Below the pieces are notes generated by a model. It had not been told where the DNA came from and ran no database searches. It saw only the letters and a list, made by a program, of their open reading frames with translations. Shown here in pieces: positions 9,001 through 14,517 of a stretch of 45,004 nucleotides of DNA. Numbering within the stretch: the stretch's first letter is position 1; each line of letters opens with the position of its first letter. The position numbers were made by a program, and so were the translations under genes. The stretch is from Nocardia brevicatena NBRC 12119 (GTDB taxonomy: Bacteria > Actinomycetota > Actinomycetes > Mycobacteriales > Mycobacteriaceae), in NCBI RefSeq assembly GCF_000308495.1, contig NZ_BAFU01000240.1, positions 1-45,004 on the forward strand, written 5' to 3'.

Positions 9001-11536
9001 GGTGATGTCGGTACTGCCGCGGGTGTTGACAGCCGCGATGAGGCCCGACGCGGAAGCGGTGGTCGGCGACGGCGTACGGCTGTCCTACCGTGAACTCGAG
9101 GAAACCTCGAATCGGTGGGCACGGGTGCTGCTCGACGCCGGAACAGGACCGGAATCGTTGGTGGCCATAGCGTTACCGCGCTCCGTCGACGCCGTGATCG
9201 CCGTGTGGGCGGTTGCCAAGGCCGGCGGCGCGTTCGTTCAGGTCGACCCCACCCGGCCCCACGCACGCAATACGAGCGTGCTGACGGATTCCGGTGCCAC
9301 CGTCGGGCTGACACTCGAGTCGTACCGGGACCAACTGCCGGACACCGTCGGCTGGCTCGTCCTCGACAGCCCCTCTTTCGCCGCGACGGCAGCGGCCGCG
9401 ACCCCGACCGCGATCACCGACGCCGAACGAACAGCCACGTTGCGGCCACAGCACCCGGCCTATCTGATCTACACCTCGGGCTCCACCGGCACCCCCAAAG
9501 GGGTGATGGTCACCCATACCGGGATAGCGAATCTGGCCGCCGAGGCGCGGGAACGGTTCGGCATCACTCCGACCTCTCGAGTTCTGGCCGCCTCCCCGCC
9601 GACCTTCGATGTCTCGATCCTCGAATGGGTCAGCGCCGCCGCTGCGGGAGCCACGCTGGTCCTCGCTCCCGAACCGGTAGGCGCCGGCACCAGAGTGGCC
9701 CGGTTGGTCCGCGCGGAACATATCACCCATGCCGCCCTCACCCCGACATTGCTCGCCGCGACGAACCTCGACGGACTCGAGACCCTGATCGTCGGCGGTG
9801 AGCCGTGTCCACCGGAACTGGCGGCACGATGGACATCGGGCCACACGGTGATCAACAGTTACGGGGCCACCGAAACCACGGTCATGAGCTGCGCCGACGC
9901 TCCGCTGACCACGATCACCGACGTCCCGATCCCCATGGGCGGGCCCGTCCGCGGATTCACCGCCGTCGTACTCGATCGCAGGCTGCTCCCCGTCCCGCCC
10001 GGGGTGGTCGGGGAGCTGTACGTGTCCGGACCAGGCCTCGCCCGCGGTTACCACAGGCAACCCGTGACCACGGCAACCCGATTCATCCCCGCTCCGTACG
10101 GGCGGCCCGGGACACGTATGTATCGCACCGGCGACCTGGTCGCCTGGACCGCCGACCGCACACTGCAATATCGAGGCCGCAGCGATCGGCAGCTCAAAGT
10201 CCAGGGCAACCGTGTCGAACCGGGCGAGGTCGAATCCGTGCTACGCGGTTACCCCGACATCACCCACGCCGCGGTCACCGCGCACACCGGATCCAACGGC
10301 GCCGGCCGACTCATCGGCTACGTCGTTCCCGCGCCGCACACCACACCCGACACGGCCGCGATAACCACATATCTCGCGACCCGACTGCCCACCCACATGA
10401 TCCCCACCACCATCCTCGTCCTGGACCGGATCCCGCTCACCCCCACCGGCAAACTCGACTACAAGGCCCTCCCCGCACCGGACCGGCGGTCTTCCCGGTA
10501 CCGGCCGCCGTCCACGCCGCTCGAGACCACCGTGTGCGACGCCTTCACCCAGACCCTCCACATCGAACGGACCGGCCTCGACGATGGCTTCTTCGCCATC
10601 GGCGGCAACTCCTTGGCCGCCATCCAACTGGTGGCGAGATTGGAGGAATCGACCGGGGTGAACGTGCCGATTCAGTGGATCTTCACCGACCCGACACCAC
10701 AATCACTGGCCCGCCGGATCGAGGCCCGGCAACGCGGCCTCGATGAACAGGAACCCGATGACGCACTCGCCGTCCTGCTTCCGCTGCGCGCGGCGGGCAC
10801 GGATCCGCCACTGTTCTGCGTTCACCCGGCTATCGGATTGGCGTGGGGTTTCAGCGGTCTCGTGCAACACCTCGACCCCGAACGTCCCGTCCATGGGCTG
10901 CAATCCCCGGCACTGACCGACCCGACCGTGCGGTTCGATACGCTCGCCCAACTTGCCGCCCGCTATGTTGCGGAGATCCGGTCCGTCCAGCCGCACGGCC
11001 CTTACCACTTGCTCGGCTACTCGTTGGGCGGCACCATCGCTCACGAGATCGCCGTGCAACTCCACCGCGAGGGCGACGGCGTCGCCACCCTCGCCATGAT
11101 GGACACCCGCGTCGTCGGTGCTCGCAGCGTCCACGTTCCCATACCCACCCTCGCGGATGTGCTCACCGAGTTCGCCGGCGTCGCCGCCTCCCGTATTCCC
11201 GCCGATCTCACCGTCGAGGCTGCGACCGAACTGCTACACCAGCAGGGCGGTCTCTTCACCGCCCTGGTCCCCGAACACCTGGGGATATTGCATAGCGACT
11301 ACACCCGGCTCATCGACCTCACCCGTGATCATCGGCCGGCGCTCTTCGACGGTGATCTGCTCTACTTCCGTGCCGTACCCGGCCATCCGGACGACGGCCC
11401 CACTCCGTCTCTCGCATGGAACGAATACATCACCGGCACCATCACCGAGCACCGCATTCCCGCGCGGCACGAACAGATGACCGACCCCGAGGTGCTCCGC
11501 GCAATCGCACTCGTGTTGAACAGATATTTCCGCTGA
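2..11536 (+). CDS. Nonribosomal peptide synthetase, C-terminal three modules (5' truncated)
   Basis: The frame is open from base 2, so the true start lies upstream of the window; 3844 residues are visible. Domain order is A1 (from between A2 and A3, to about 1210), T1 (LGGDS at 1340-1354), E1 (HHxxxDG at 1934-1954, then EGHGRE, GIGYG and FNYLG), C2 (HHxxxDG at 3446-3466), A2 (about 4380-5860), T2 (LGGDS near 6002-6016), E2 (HHxxxDG at 6587-6607, with ESHGR), C3 (HHxxxDG at 8063-8083), A3 (about 9000-10480), T3 (GGNS at 10601-10612) and TE. The TE serine is in GYSLGG at 11021-11023; likely Asp is at 11102 and His at 11468. GGDS carriers before E domains and GGNS before the TE match known carrier subtypes. 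The chain should end in D, D, then an unepimerised residue, and be released by the type I thioesterase. Aligning by eye to GrsA gives pocket residues DVLIVGEIA, DALLVGTIQ and DVLLIGSVM; I assign no substrates. A5 motifs deviate in A2 (YGPAE) and A3 (YGATE). Confidence 0.97.
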   Translation, partial: THPAQRITHITTDSKTTLGLTTAPARAQLPDTIDWLILDDLREADGRPVADVDRVRPLRIDDIAYVIYTSGSTGLPKGVAVTHRGLGNCAAVHRDAMSLDPSSRIAHSASPGFDVAVLELLLALCAGSTMVIAPGTVFGGDELARLFDREHVSHALITPSALSTVDHTGRPLMDLTHLVVGGEGYGTDLVDRWSDHRNVYNEYGPTETTIAATLTAPLAAGEVVSIGEPIRGVRAWVLDQRLQPVPVGVAGELYIAGPLLARGYHRRAGPTAERFLACPWVPGGRMYRTGDVVRWLPEGTIQYLGRSDFQVKVRGLRIELGEIDAALTAHETVGFATTIGHRDDSGTQKLVSYVFAAPGHSIDTTALTEHLAEQLPSSMIPSAIMVLDRISLTSTGKLDRKSLPDPVFTDTAPFRPPRTPLEHTIAETFADVLHADTVGLDDSFFALGGDSIMSIQLVNRAKAAGAVFSARDVFERKTVAGLAEIAVHDSTAATPLPTELPGGGVGQVPLTPIVQWLLERAESGFGRFSQAVMLGLPKGIDRQRLADTVQTVLDRHDMLRARLHLAADGGWTWEALPAGTIRADDVIHRVAMTGKPGSAEFRASAAAELDAAADRLDPGSGAVVQVVWFDPADAAEAGRALVLVHHTAIDGVSWRVLVPDLAVTWARIEAGEPPDPAPVGTSMRRWAHGLVEAAQSPERAAELEFWQAMASGDDPVLGSRPLDPAVDVNATAGTVEIEISPEVTEALVTTVPAAFHGGVGDGLLAALAVAVMKWRRERSEAFAAPTDVVIGLEGHGREEHVVPGSDLTRTVGWFTTSFPMRLELSGIDLDDACAGGPALGAAVKSVKEQLLAVPDHGIGYGMLRYLNEDTGPELGSSPTPQIGFNYLGRVPTGIPGGTQPVGWLPVDDGGDFSGAEFTGARDPDMPVSAVLDINALVLDDGDRPRLRATWSYPTGVLTADQVREVAESWRRILTALATDLHRAGAGGRTPSDLDLVGLGQSEIEQLEDRYPALSDVWPLTPLQEGLLFHALLAEESVDAYVVQLVLELRGRVDPERLRRAGQALVDRHANLRSAFVTDLGPVQVVVDDVEAPWTELDLSGSDERTRNREWHRLMAADRATRFDPSRAPLLRWMLVTTGPERFRLVLTNHHLLLDGWSTPLLLKELLVLYATDGDATILPRIRPYRDYLAWLVRQDPSASLDIWAHAFDGADEPTLVAPSGSGRRYTESRDVHGELTEEQTAALTDLARVRGITLNTVIQVAWAIVLGTWTSRTDVTFGAMVSGRPPQLAGVESMIGLFVNTLPVRVRLDTTESVGRLLDRTQAEQTALLDHHYVGLTDIERVAGPGAVFDTMTVFESYPVDRGGLTADTDIAGLRLVDVSGADAAHYPLGVVAHVDTRLRLTIKYLPELFDHATMDATLRRVLRVLGIVAADPDLPLARLDLLSPAEYRELMPVSGAPAAPGRVLPELLAAAAALDPAAVAVVCEDRRWSYGELDAKSNRLARMLIRRGAGPESNVAVGLVRSVESVLAVWAVAKSGAAFVPVDPNYPADRITYMLSDSGVAVGITLSQWRDRLPGSVRWLVLDEPAVEAEVSGLPAVPVTDAERTLPVRVDQAAYVIYTSGSTGVPKGVVVSHRGLANLVTDQSSRYGIGPGARVLHTASPSFDAAVLEYLWAFTRGAQLVVAPPTVYGGVELAQILSREKVTHAALTPAALATVDPAGLGHLRTVVLGGEAPTPELVSRWAPGRRLSDTYGPAEATIQTNASAPMVAGTAVTIGGPIRGVGEVVLDPRLRPVPVGVVGELYVSGPGLARGYRNRVGSTASRFVADPFAGPGQRMYRTGDLVRWLRSPEGDLTLEFVGRADSQVKVRGFRIELGEVESALLACTGVAQAAVTVHRGTTTGDRLVGYVVPVSGAELDTSAILAFAGQRLAPHMVPATVMVLDALPVTVNGKLDRAALPEPVFPTRGASRPPATEAETMVAGLFAEVLGLDEVGADDSFFALGGDSIMAIQLVNRARAADLVFSVRDVFDHGTVAGLADIAVRDSTAATPLPEELPGGGVGQVPVTPIMCWMFERGGFDRFCQWVMLTLPADIDGTGIGATVQAVLDHHDMLRARLRPDPAHASGWALQVGSTAVSAAGLIRRVPVDAAPDSADFAEFVAAEADAAAERLDPVAGTMLQLVWLDRPEQPGRLLVVAHHLAVDGVSWRILVPDLAMAWAQVCAGQRPRLAPVGTSMRRWAHALHTAAARIDEFDRWRSTLDTVDPPIGARPIDPAVDVQATVATLEVALPTTVTRAVLTTVPEAFHGSVDDTLIAGLALALMRWRRRHGDTVSETLLTLESHGRHDTVLPGADLTRTVGWFTTTYPVRLDLSGIDIDDAFAAGTAAGAVVKSVKEQLRQVPGHGIGYGLLRYLNADTARILRALPNPQVSFNYLGRFDTVPAALRESGWMPAGGGTAGGGGQNPDAAVASALGVNAFITDTSDGPTLTAAWDYPTGLLTSAEVTDLAQLWREAVTALATHASRPGAGGLTPSDLDLVDLDQDAIDRLESRYPALADIWPLTPLQTGLLFHAQLAAGALDAYIVQLCMELGGHVDEDRLRRAAQALVGRHPNLRTAFVRDGAGEAVQVVHRYVDVPFTRIDPTGRDDPASALDELMDVDRRTRFDVTAAPLLRMTLVGTADRRYRLLLSMHHILIDGWSTPLLIRELLTLYACDSDPALPASGRPYRDYLTWLKAQDQDAAETAWTRAFDGVSEPTLLTPADRGRQYTSAAREVRVQLSEERTAALVATAHRQELTLNTIVQAAWAIVLANATAREDVVFGTTVSGRSAQVSGIESMIGLFINTVPVRVRLDHRESLAQLLRRIQTEQAALLDHHHLGLARIQQIAGPGAMFDTVTAFESYPIDWSGLSEDTDIAGMRVLGVHGRDAAHYPFGLIIHQDTRLHLIFKYLPELLDRSRIDALAERVLRVLDTIAENIDLPLARLQLLSPAERATLVPARGRHGAVMSVLPRVLTAAMRPDAEAVVGDGVRLSYRELEETSNRWARVLLDAGTGPESLVAIALPRSVDAVIAVWAVAKAGGAFVQVDPTRPHARNTSVLTDSGATVGLTLESYRDQLPDTVGWLVLDSPSFAATAAAATPTAITDAERTATLRPQHPAYLIYTSGSTGTPKGVMVTHTGIANLAAEARERFGITPTSRVLAASPPTFDVSILEWVSAAAAGATLVLAPEPVGAGTRVARLVRAEHITHAALTPTLLAATNLDGLETLIVGGEPCPPELAARWTSGHTVINSYGATETTVMSCADAPLTTITDVPIPMGGPVRGFTAVVLDRRLLPVPPGVVGELYVSGPGLARGYHRQPVTTATRFIPAPYGRPGTRMYRTGDLVAWTADRTLQYRGRSDRQLKVQGNRVEPGEVESVLRGYPDITHAAVTAHTGSNGAGRLIGYVVPAPHTTPDTAAITTYLATRLPTHMIPTTILVLDRIPLTPTGKLDYKALPAPDRRSSRYRPPSTPLETTVCDAFTQTLHIERTGLDDGFFAIGGNSLAAIQLVARLEESTGVNVPIQWIFTDPTPQSLARRIEARQRGLDEQEPDDALAVLLPLRAAGTDPPLFCVHPAIGLAWGFSGLVQHLDPERPVHGLQSPALTDPTVRFDTLAQLAARYVAEIRSVQPHGPYHLLGYSLGGTIAHEIAVQLHREGDGVATLAMMDTRVVGARSVHVPIPTLADVLTEFAGVAASRIPADLTVEAATELLHQQGGLFTALVPEHLGILHSDYTRLIDLTRDHRPALFDGDLLYFRAVPGHPDDGPTPSLAWNEYITGTITEHRIPARHEQMTDPEVLRAIALVLNRYFR

Positions 11537-11584
11537 ACTCCCACTCCCGCACCGGGGCATCCCACCCAGAAGAATAGGCTGCTC

Positions 11585-12259
11585 ATGAATACCGACCGAA
11601 TCCTCGGAACACGCTCCGGCGTAGAGCCGGCCAGCCTTTTCGCTCCAGACTCGGAAGCCGAGGCCGCCGAACGCCCCCAGGTGGCCGAGCTTCGTCTGTG
11701 GGCTCGCGAATATCTGTGTCGGCCCCACCCGGATCTCGGGCGACCCGGTCCCGTCTGCCCCTATACCAGCCACGCCATCGCGCACCGGTACCTATGGGTG
11801 GCATTCATCGACGGCCGTGATATCGGCATCCCGCGCATTATGGATATCGTCGATGACCTGTACGACCTGTTTCCCACCCTGCCCCCGCGGGATCCCCCCG
11901 ATGCACAGTTCAAAGCCGTCCTGGCGGTCTTTCCCGACCTTACCGATTACGCGGCCATCGACACTGTTCAACGTGACCTGAAAACCAGATTTGTCGACAA
12001 AGGCCTGATGCTCGGTCAATTCTATCCGGGTTGCACCTATCCCGGACTGCACAATCCGGCGTTCCCGGCACTCGACGCGCCCGTGCCGATGCTCGCCGTA
12101 CGCCATATGGCCCCCACCGACTACCCGTTCCTCAACTCCCGCCACGAATGGATCGACACCTATCTCAAAATCTTCGCGCCCGCTATCCCAGGCTTCGTCA
12201 CCACGGCCATGTCCGACAAACTCGTGCAACCACAGGCCCTCCCGGAGAGCACTCCGTGA
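11585..12259 (+). CDS. DUF6875-like protein, NRPS-associated
   Basis: A 224-residue soluble protein that starts 48 bp after the NRPS stop on the same strand, so it is probably co-transcribed. No signal peptide or membrane segment is seen. Distinctive segments are HPDLGRPGPVCPYT at about residues 48-61 and GCTYPGLHNPAFPALDAPVP in the second half, followed by AVRHMAPTDYPFL. These resemble the DUF6875 family, which I recall as small proteins of unknown role in actinobacterial biosynthetic clusters. The family call comes from memory, not a search. The ATG has only a weak upstream AGAAG as ribosome site. A role in handling the NRPS product is inferred from position alone. Confidence 0.75.
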   Translation: MNTDRILGTRSGVEPASLFAPDSEAEAAERPQVAELRLWAREYLCRPHPDLGRPGPVCPYTSHAIAHRYLWVAFIDGRDIGIPRIMDIVDDLYDLFPTLPPRDPPDAQFKAVLAVFPDLTDYAAIDTVQRDLKTRFVDKGLMLGQFYPGCTYPGLHNPAFPALDAPVPMLAVRHMAPTDYPFLNSRHEWIDTYLKIFAPAIPGFVTTAMSDKLVQPQALPESTP

Positions 12260-12687
12260 AGCCGTCCGTGCCGCCGAGCCCATCGAGGAATATCTCGAAG
12301 TCGAGTGCCGTCGGCTACCACACGGCGATCACACCGGTGTCCTGTCCGGGACTGCGGGAAGCCGTCGCGGTCCACCAACGCCTCGGCACCTACCCCGGCC
12401 GCGCTCCGGCACTCACCACCGACCGGATTTCCCGGGTCCGGCGGCGCGCCGTCTCCGCATCGCAGTCGCAGGAGCCGGGCCTGTTCGACGTCGCCGTATG
12501 AGCCGACCCCATGGCCGGCGGGCCGCGAATCCCGCCGTGAGCGCGCCTCGACTACCCGGGCGTCGTCGGCGTTCGTGCATGAGTCCGTCGGGCCGGCCCT
12601 GCGGCTTCTACCTGCTCGATCTCGAGGGCGGTGGTCGGCGGCCCGACCGTTGTCCACCTCGATGAGTTCGCCGGCCGGTGGCGTGCG
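12260..12687. other. Gap with no confident gene
   Basis: This 428-bp stretch lies between the convergent DUF6875-like and TetR genes. A GTG at 12256 overlaps the preceding stop (GTGA) and opens an 81-codon frame to 12501. A second frame from about 12252 reads LREAVRAAEPIEEYLEVECR with plausible codon use before degenerating. LREAV occurs in both frames, which may mean a frameshifted remnant. I recognise no family in either and see no terminator hairpin. Confidence 0.4.
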
Positions 12688-13287
12688 TCATAGGTTGTCG
12701 TGGGCAACCCGGGTATCAGCGGGGATCGCGCGCTCCACCACCGTCCGCATCAACTCCGCGGCCCGCTTCTCGTCGAAAATGCCCGGGAGCGTGAGCCGTT
12801 CGAGGGTGAGCCAGTTCAGCGCGAGATACAGCAGCACGACGGTGTCCTCGTCGCCCGGCATCCCGGATTCCAGATGATTGCGGATATTGAAGTCCAGGTC
12901 GGCGCGCACCCGTTCGGTGAGCAGGGCCTGTAGTTCGGGCCGCCGGGTGGCTTCCAGTCGGAGTTCGAGGAGCGCGAGATAGCCGGTGCGGAAGTGGACG
13001 ACCCGGCCGACCACCTCGGTCATGAGTTCGGTGACGGTCTCGCGGGTGCGCAGCCCGTGCAGTTTCGCCATCGTCTCCTCACTGGGGACCAGCCGCTCGT
13101 AATAACGGTTCCCGACCTGGACGAGGAGTTCGTCGCGGTTGGAGAAGTAATTGGAGGCGGTTCCGGCGGGGACTTCCGCCTCCTTGTCCACTGCCCGGAA
13201 GGTCAGTCCGCGGGCCCCTTCGCGGGCCAGGACTTCGATCGATGCGTCCAGCAGGGCCTGCCGACGTTCTGGATTCGTGCGAACCAC
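12688..13287 (-). CDS. TetR/AcrR family transcriptional regulator
   Basis: A 199-residue regulator. The N-terminal TetR helix-turn-helix is clear: RRQALLDASIEVLAREGARG, then LTFRAVDKEAEVPAGTASNYF and the following SNRDELLVQVGNRYYE. The remaining helices are the variable ligand and dimer domain. I chose the GTG at 13287 because a GGAG lies nine bases upstream (complement of 13297-13300); an ATG at 13320 would put the operator-like repeat inside the coding region. It is divergent from the RibD-C reductase at 13359 with a 71-bp gap holding two copies of an AGTACTAC element. It most likely represses itself and the reductase. The ligand is unknown. Confidence 0.93.
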   Translation of the reverse strand: MVRTNPERRQALLDASIEVLAREGARGLTFRAVDKEAEVPAGTASNYFSNRDELLVQVGNRYYERLVPSEETMAKLHGLRTRETVTELMTEVVGRVVHFRTGYLALLELRLEATRRPELQALLTERVRADLDFNIRNHLESGMPGDEDTVVLLYLALNWLTLERLTLPGIFDEKRAAELMRTVVERAIPADTRVAHDNL

Positions 13288-13304
13288 TTGACACCACTCC
13301 GTCC

Positions 13305-13342
13305 GTAGTACTACGTTCAAACCACTTCAAGCAGAGTACTAC
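13305..13342. promoter_or_regulatory. Putative TetR operator: two AGTACTAC sites
   Basis: GTAGTACTAC at 13305-13314 is a perfect 10-bp palindrome. A near copy, AGAGTACTAC, lies at 13333-13342, with 28 bp between copy starts. Both sit in the short gap between the divergent TetR gene and the reductase, the usual place for an autoregulatory TetR operator. Binding is inferred. Confidence 0.55.
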
Positions 13343-13358
13343 ACCCGAGGCGGTAAAG

Positions 13359-13934
13359 ATGCGAAGGCTTGTCTACTACGTGGCAGTCTCCCTCGACGGC
13401 TACATCGCAGGTCCGCAGGGGGAATTCGACTTCTATCCGATGTGTGAGGACATGATGGCGTGGATCAACGAGCGTTACCCGGAGACGGTGCCGACGCCTA
13501 CCCGCGAGTCCATCGGTATGCCCCTCGACACGCCGAACAAGACCTTGGACACCCTGGTCATGGGCCGCGGCACCTACGAACCGGGCCTCGCGGCGGGCGC
13601 CACCAGCCCGTACAACCACCTGAAGCAGTACGTCTTCTCCAGCACTCTCGCGCCGGTGGACAACCCGCAGGTGACGGTCGTCGACACCGATCCGGTCGAG
13701 CTGGTTCGGCGGTTGAAGAAAGAAGAAGGCCTGGACATCTGGCTCTGCGGCGGCGGCAACCTGGCCGGTCAGCTCATCGATGAGGTCGACCAGCTGATCA
13801 TCAAGAGCTACCCGGTGATCGCGGGCGACGGCGTCCGGGCCCTCGCCGGCAACTTCAAGCCGACGCAGTTCACGGTCGCCCAGCGGCAGGAATTCAGCAA
13901 CGGCGCGCAGGTCACCTGGTTCGACCGCGCCTGA
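13359..13934 (+). CDS. RibD C-terminal / dihydrofolate reductase-like protein
   Basis: A 191-residue protein of the RibD C-terminal (DHFR-like) superfamily, a common group of small NADPH-linked reductases. Evidence is the start LVYYVAVSLDGYIAGPQGEF, the central TLVMGRGTYE, the nucleotide-binding strand IWLCGGGNLAGQLIDEVDQL, and IIKSYPVIAGDGVRAL near the end. GAGG at 13347-13350 lies eight bases before the ATG; upstream in-frame codons would overlap the TetR gene and operator. The substrate is unknown. Most members stand alone and are not riboflavin enzymes, and no other rib gene is nearby. Control by the divergent TetR protein is likely. Confidence 0.9.
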   Translation: MRRLVYYVAVSLDGYIAGPQGEFDFYPMCEDMMAWINERYPETVPTPTRESIGMPLDTPNKTLDTLVMGRGTYEPGLAAGATSPYNHLKQYVFSSTLAPVDNPQVTVVDTDPVELVRRLKKEEGLDIWLCGGGNLAGQLIDEVDQLIIKSYPVIAGDGVRALAGNFKPTQFTVAQRQEFSNGAQVTWFDRA

Positions 13935-13948
13935 TTCGGCGCGATCCC

Positions 13949-13962
13949 GCCGGAGATCCGGC
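13949..13962. terminator. Possible hairpin terminator
   Basis: GCCGGA, a two-base spacer and TCCGGC form a short perfect inverted repeat 15 bp after the reductase stop. There is no U tract. The tight loop and short stem make this a weak call. Confidence 0.3.
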
Positions 13963-14517
13963 ATCCCTGGCTTCACGAGCAACCCGAAAGGCGGTACCGA
14001 TATGCGAAAGCAGCGCAGCACCTATCCGGCTCGAGGCAACCGGCAGCGCTTTGTCACTCGCCCCACGCCCCCACGCACGGCCGCGATCCCCAAAGGCGGG
14101 TGGTCCCGGCACGGCAGGCATGGCGCGCGGTAGCGCCCGATCGGCCAGGAAGCGCAACGTCACCGGGTGGTTCGGGCGTCGGCGTCGAAAGCGACGACGG
14201 CCGCGGACTGCCAGGTGTCCAACATCATCGCCCCGACTGCGGTGCACCCACACCCCCATGACCGCTTCCTCGGAGCCTGGCGCACCCTGTCCGAGAGAGT
14301 CTTCTACCCTCGGTCGTCAGGTCTGCGGGTGGTGGACGGCGAAGAGGAAAGCGGAAGGATTCTATTTCAACAATTAAGGTACCCCCGGACTTGCGGCAAG
14401 CGCCGGGTAATACAGAAAAATCTTCTTCCAAGACCGGAACTGGAGCAATAGATGCGTGTGGTGTCTATGACGGGGACAAGCGGGAATGCGGCGAAAGGTT
14501 TCGAGGGAAGCGGAGTG
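13963..14517. other. Gap with no confident gene
   Basis: No frame here has convincing homology. A 43-codon Arg-rich frame at 14002-14133 has AAAGGCGG seven bases before its ATG, but no recognisable domain. From about 14360 the DNA becomes unusually AT-rich for this region (TTCTATTTCAACAATTAA, and later AAAAATCTTCTT), which suggests the promoter and leader of the monooxygenase gene at 14518. A nested inverted repeat lies at 14384-14407. Confidence 0.4.
14384..14407. other. Nested inverted repeat upstream of the monooxygenase
   Basis: CCCGG (14384-14388) and CTTGC (14390-14394) pair with GCAAG (14396-14400) and CCGGG (14403-14407), with small bulges between the arms. It sits in AT-rich DNA 110 bp upstream of the monooxygenase start. 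It could be an operator, a leader hairpin or a terminator. Confidence 0.4.

Noticed and set aside
164-11536. GTG at 164 as the NRPS start
   Set aside because: The same frame is open to base 2 and encodes sequence typical of the A domain before the A3 motif, so the gene enters from outside.
12256-12501. 81-codon frame overlapping the DUF6875-like stop by GTGA
   Set aside because: The overlap is suggestive, but codon use and composition are poor and no family is recognised.
14002-14133. 43-codon Arg-rich frame with a fair ribosome site
   Set aside because: Composition is what GC-rich non-coding DNA gives, and nothing supports a real peptide.
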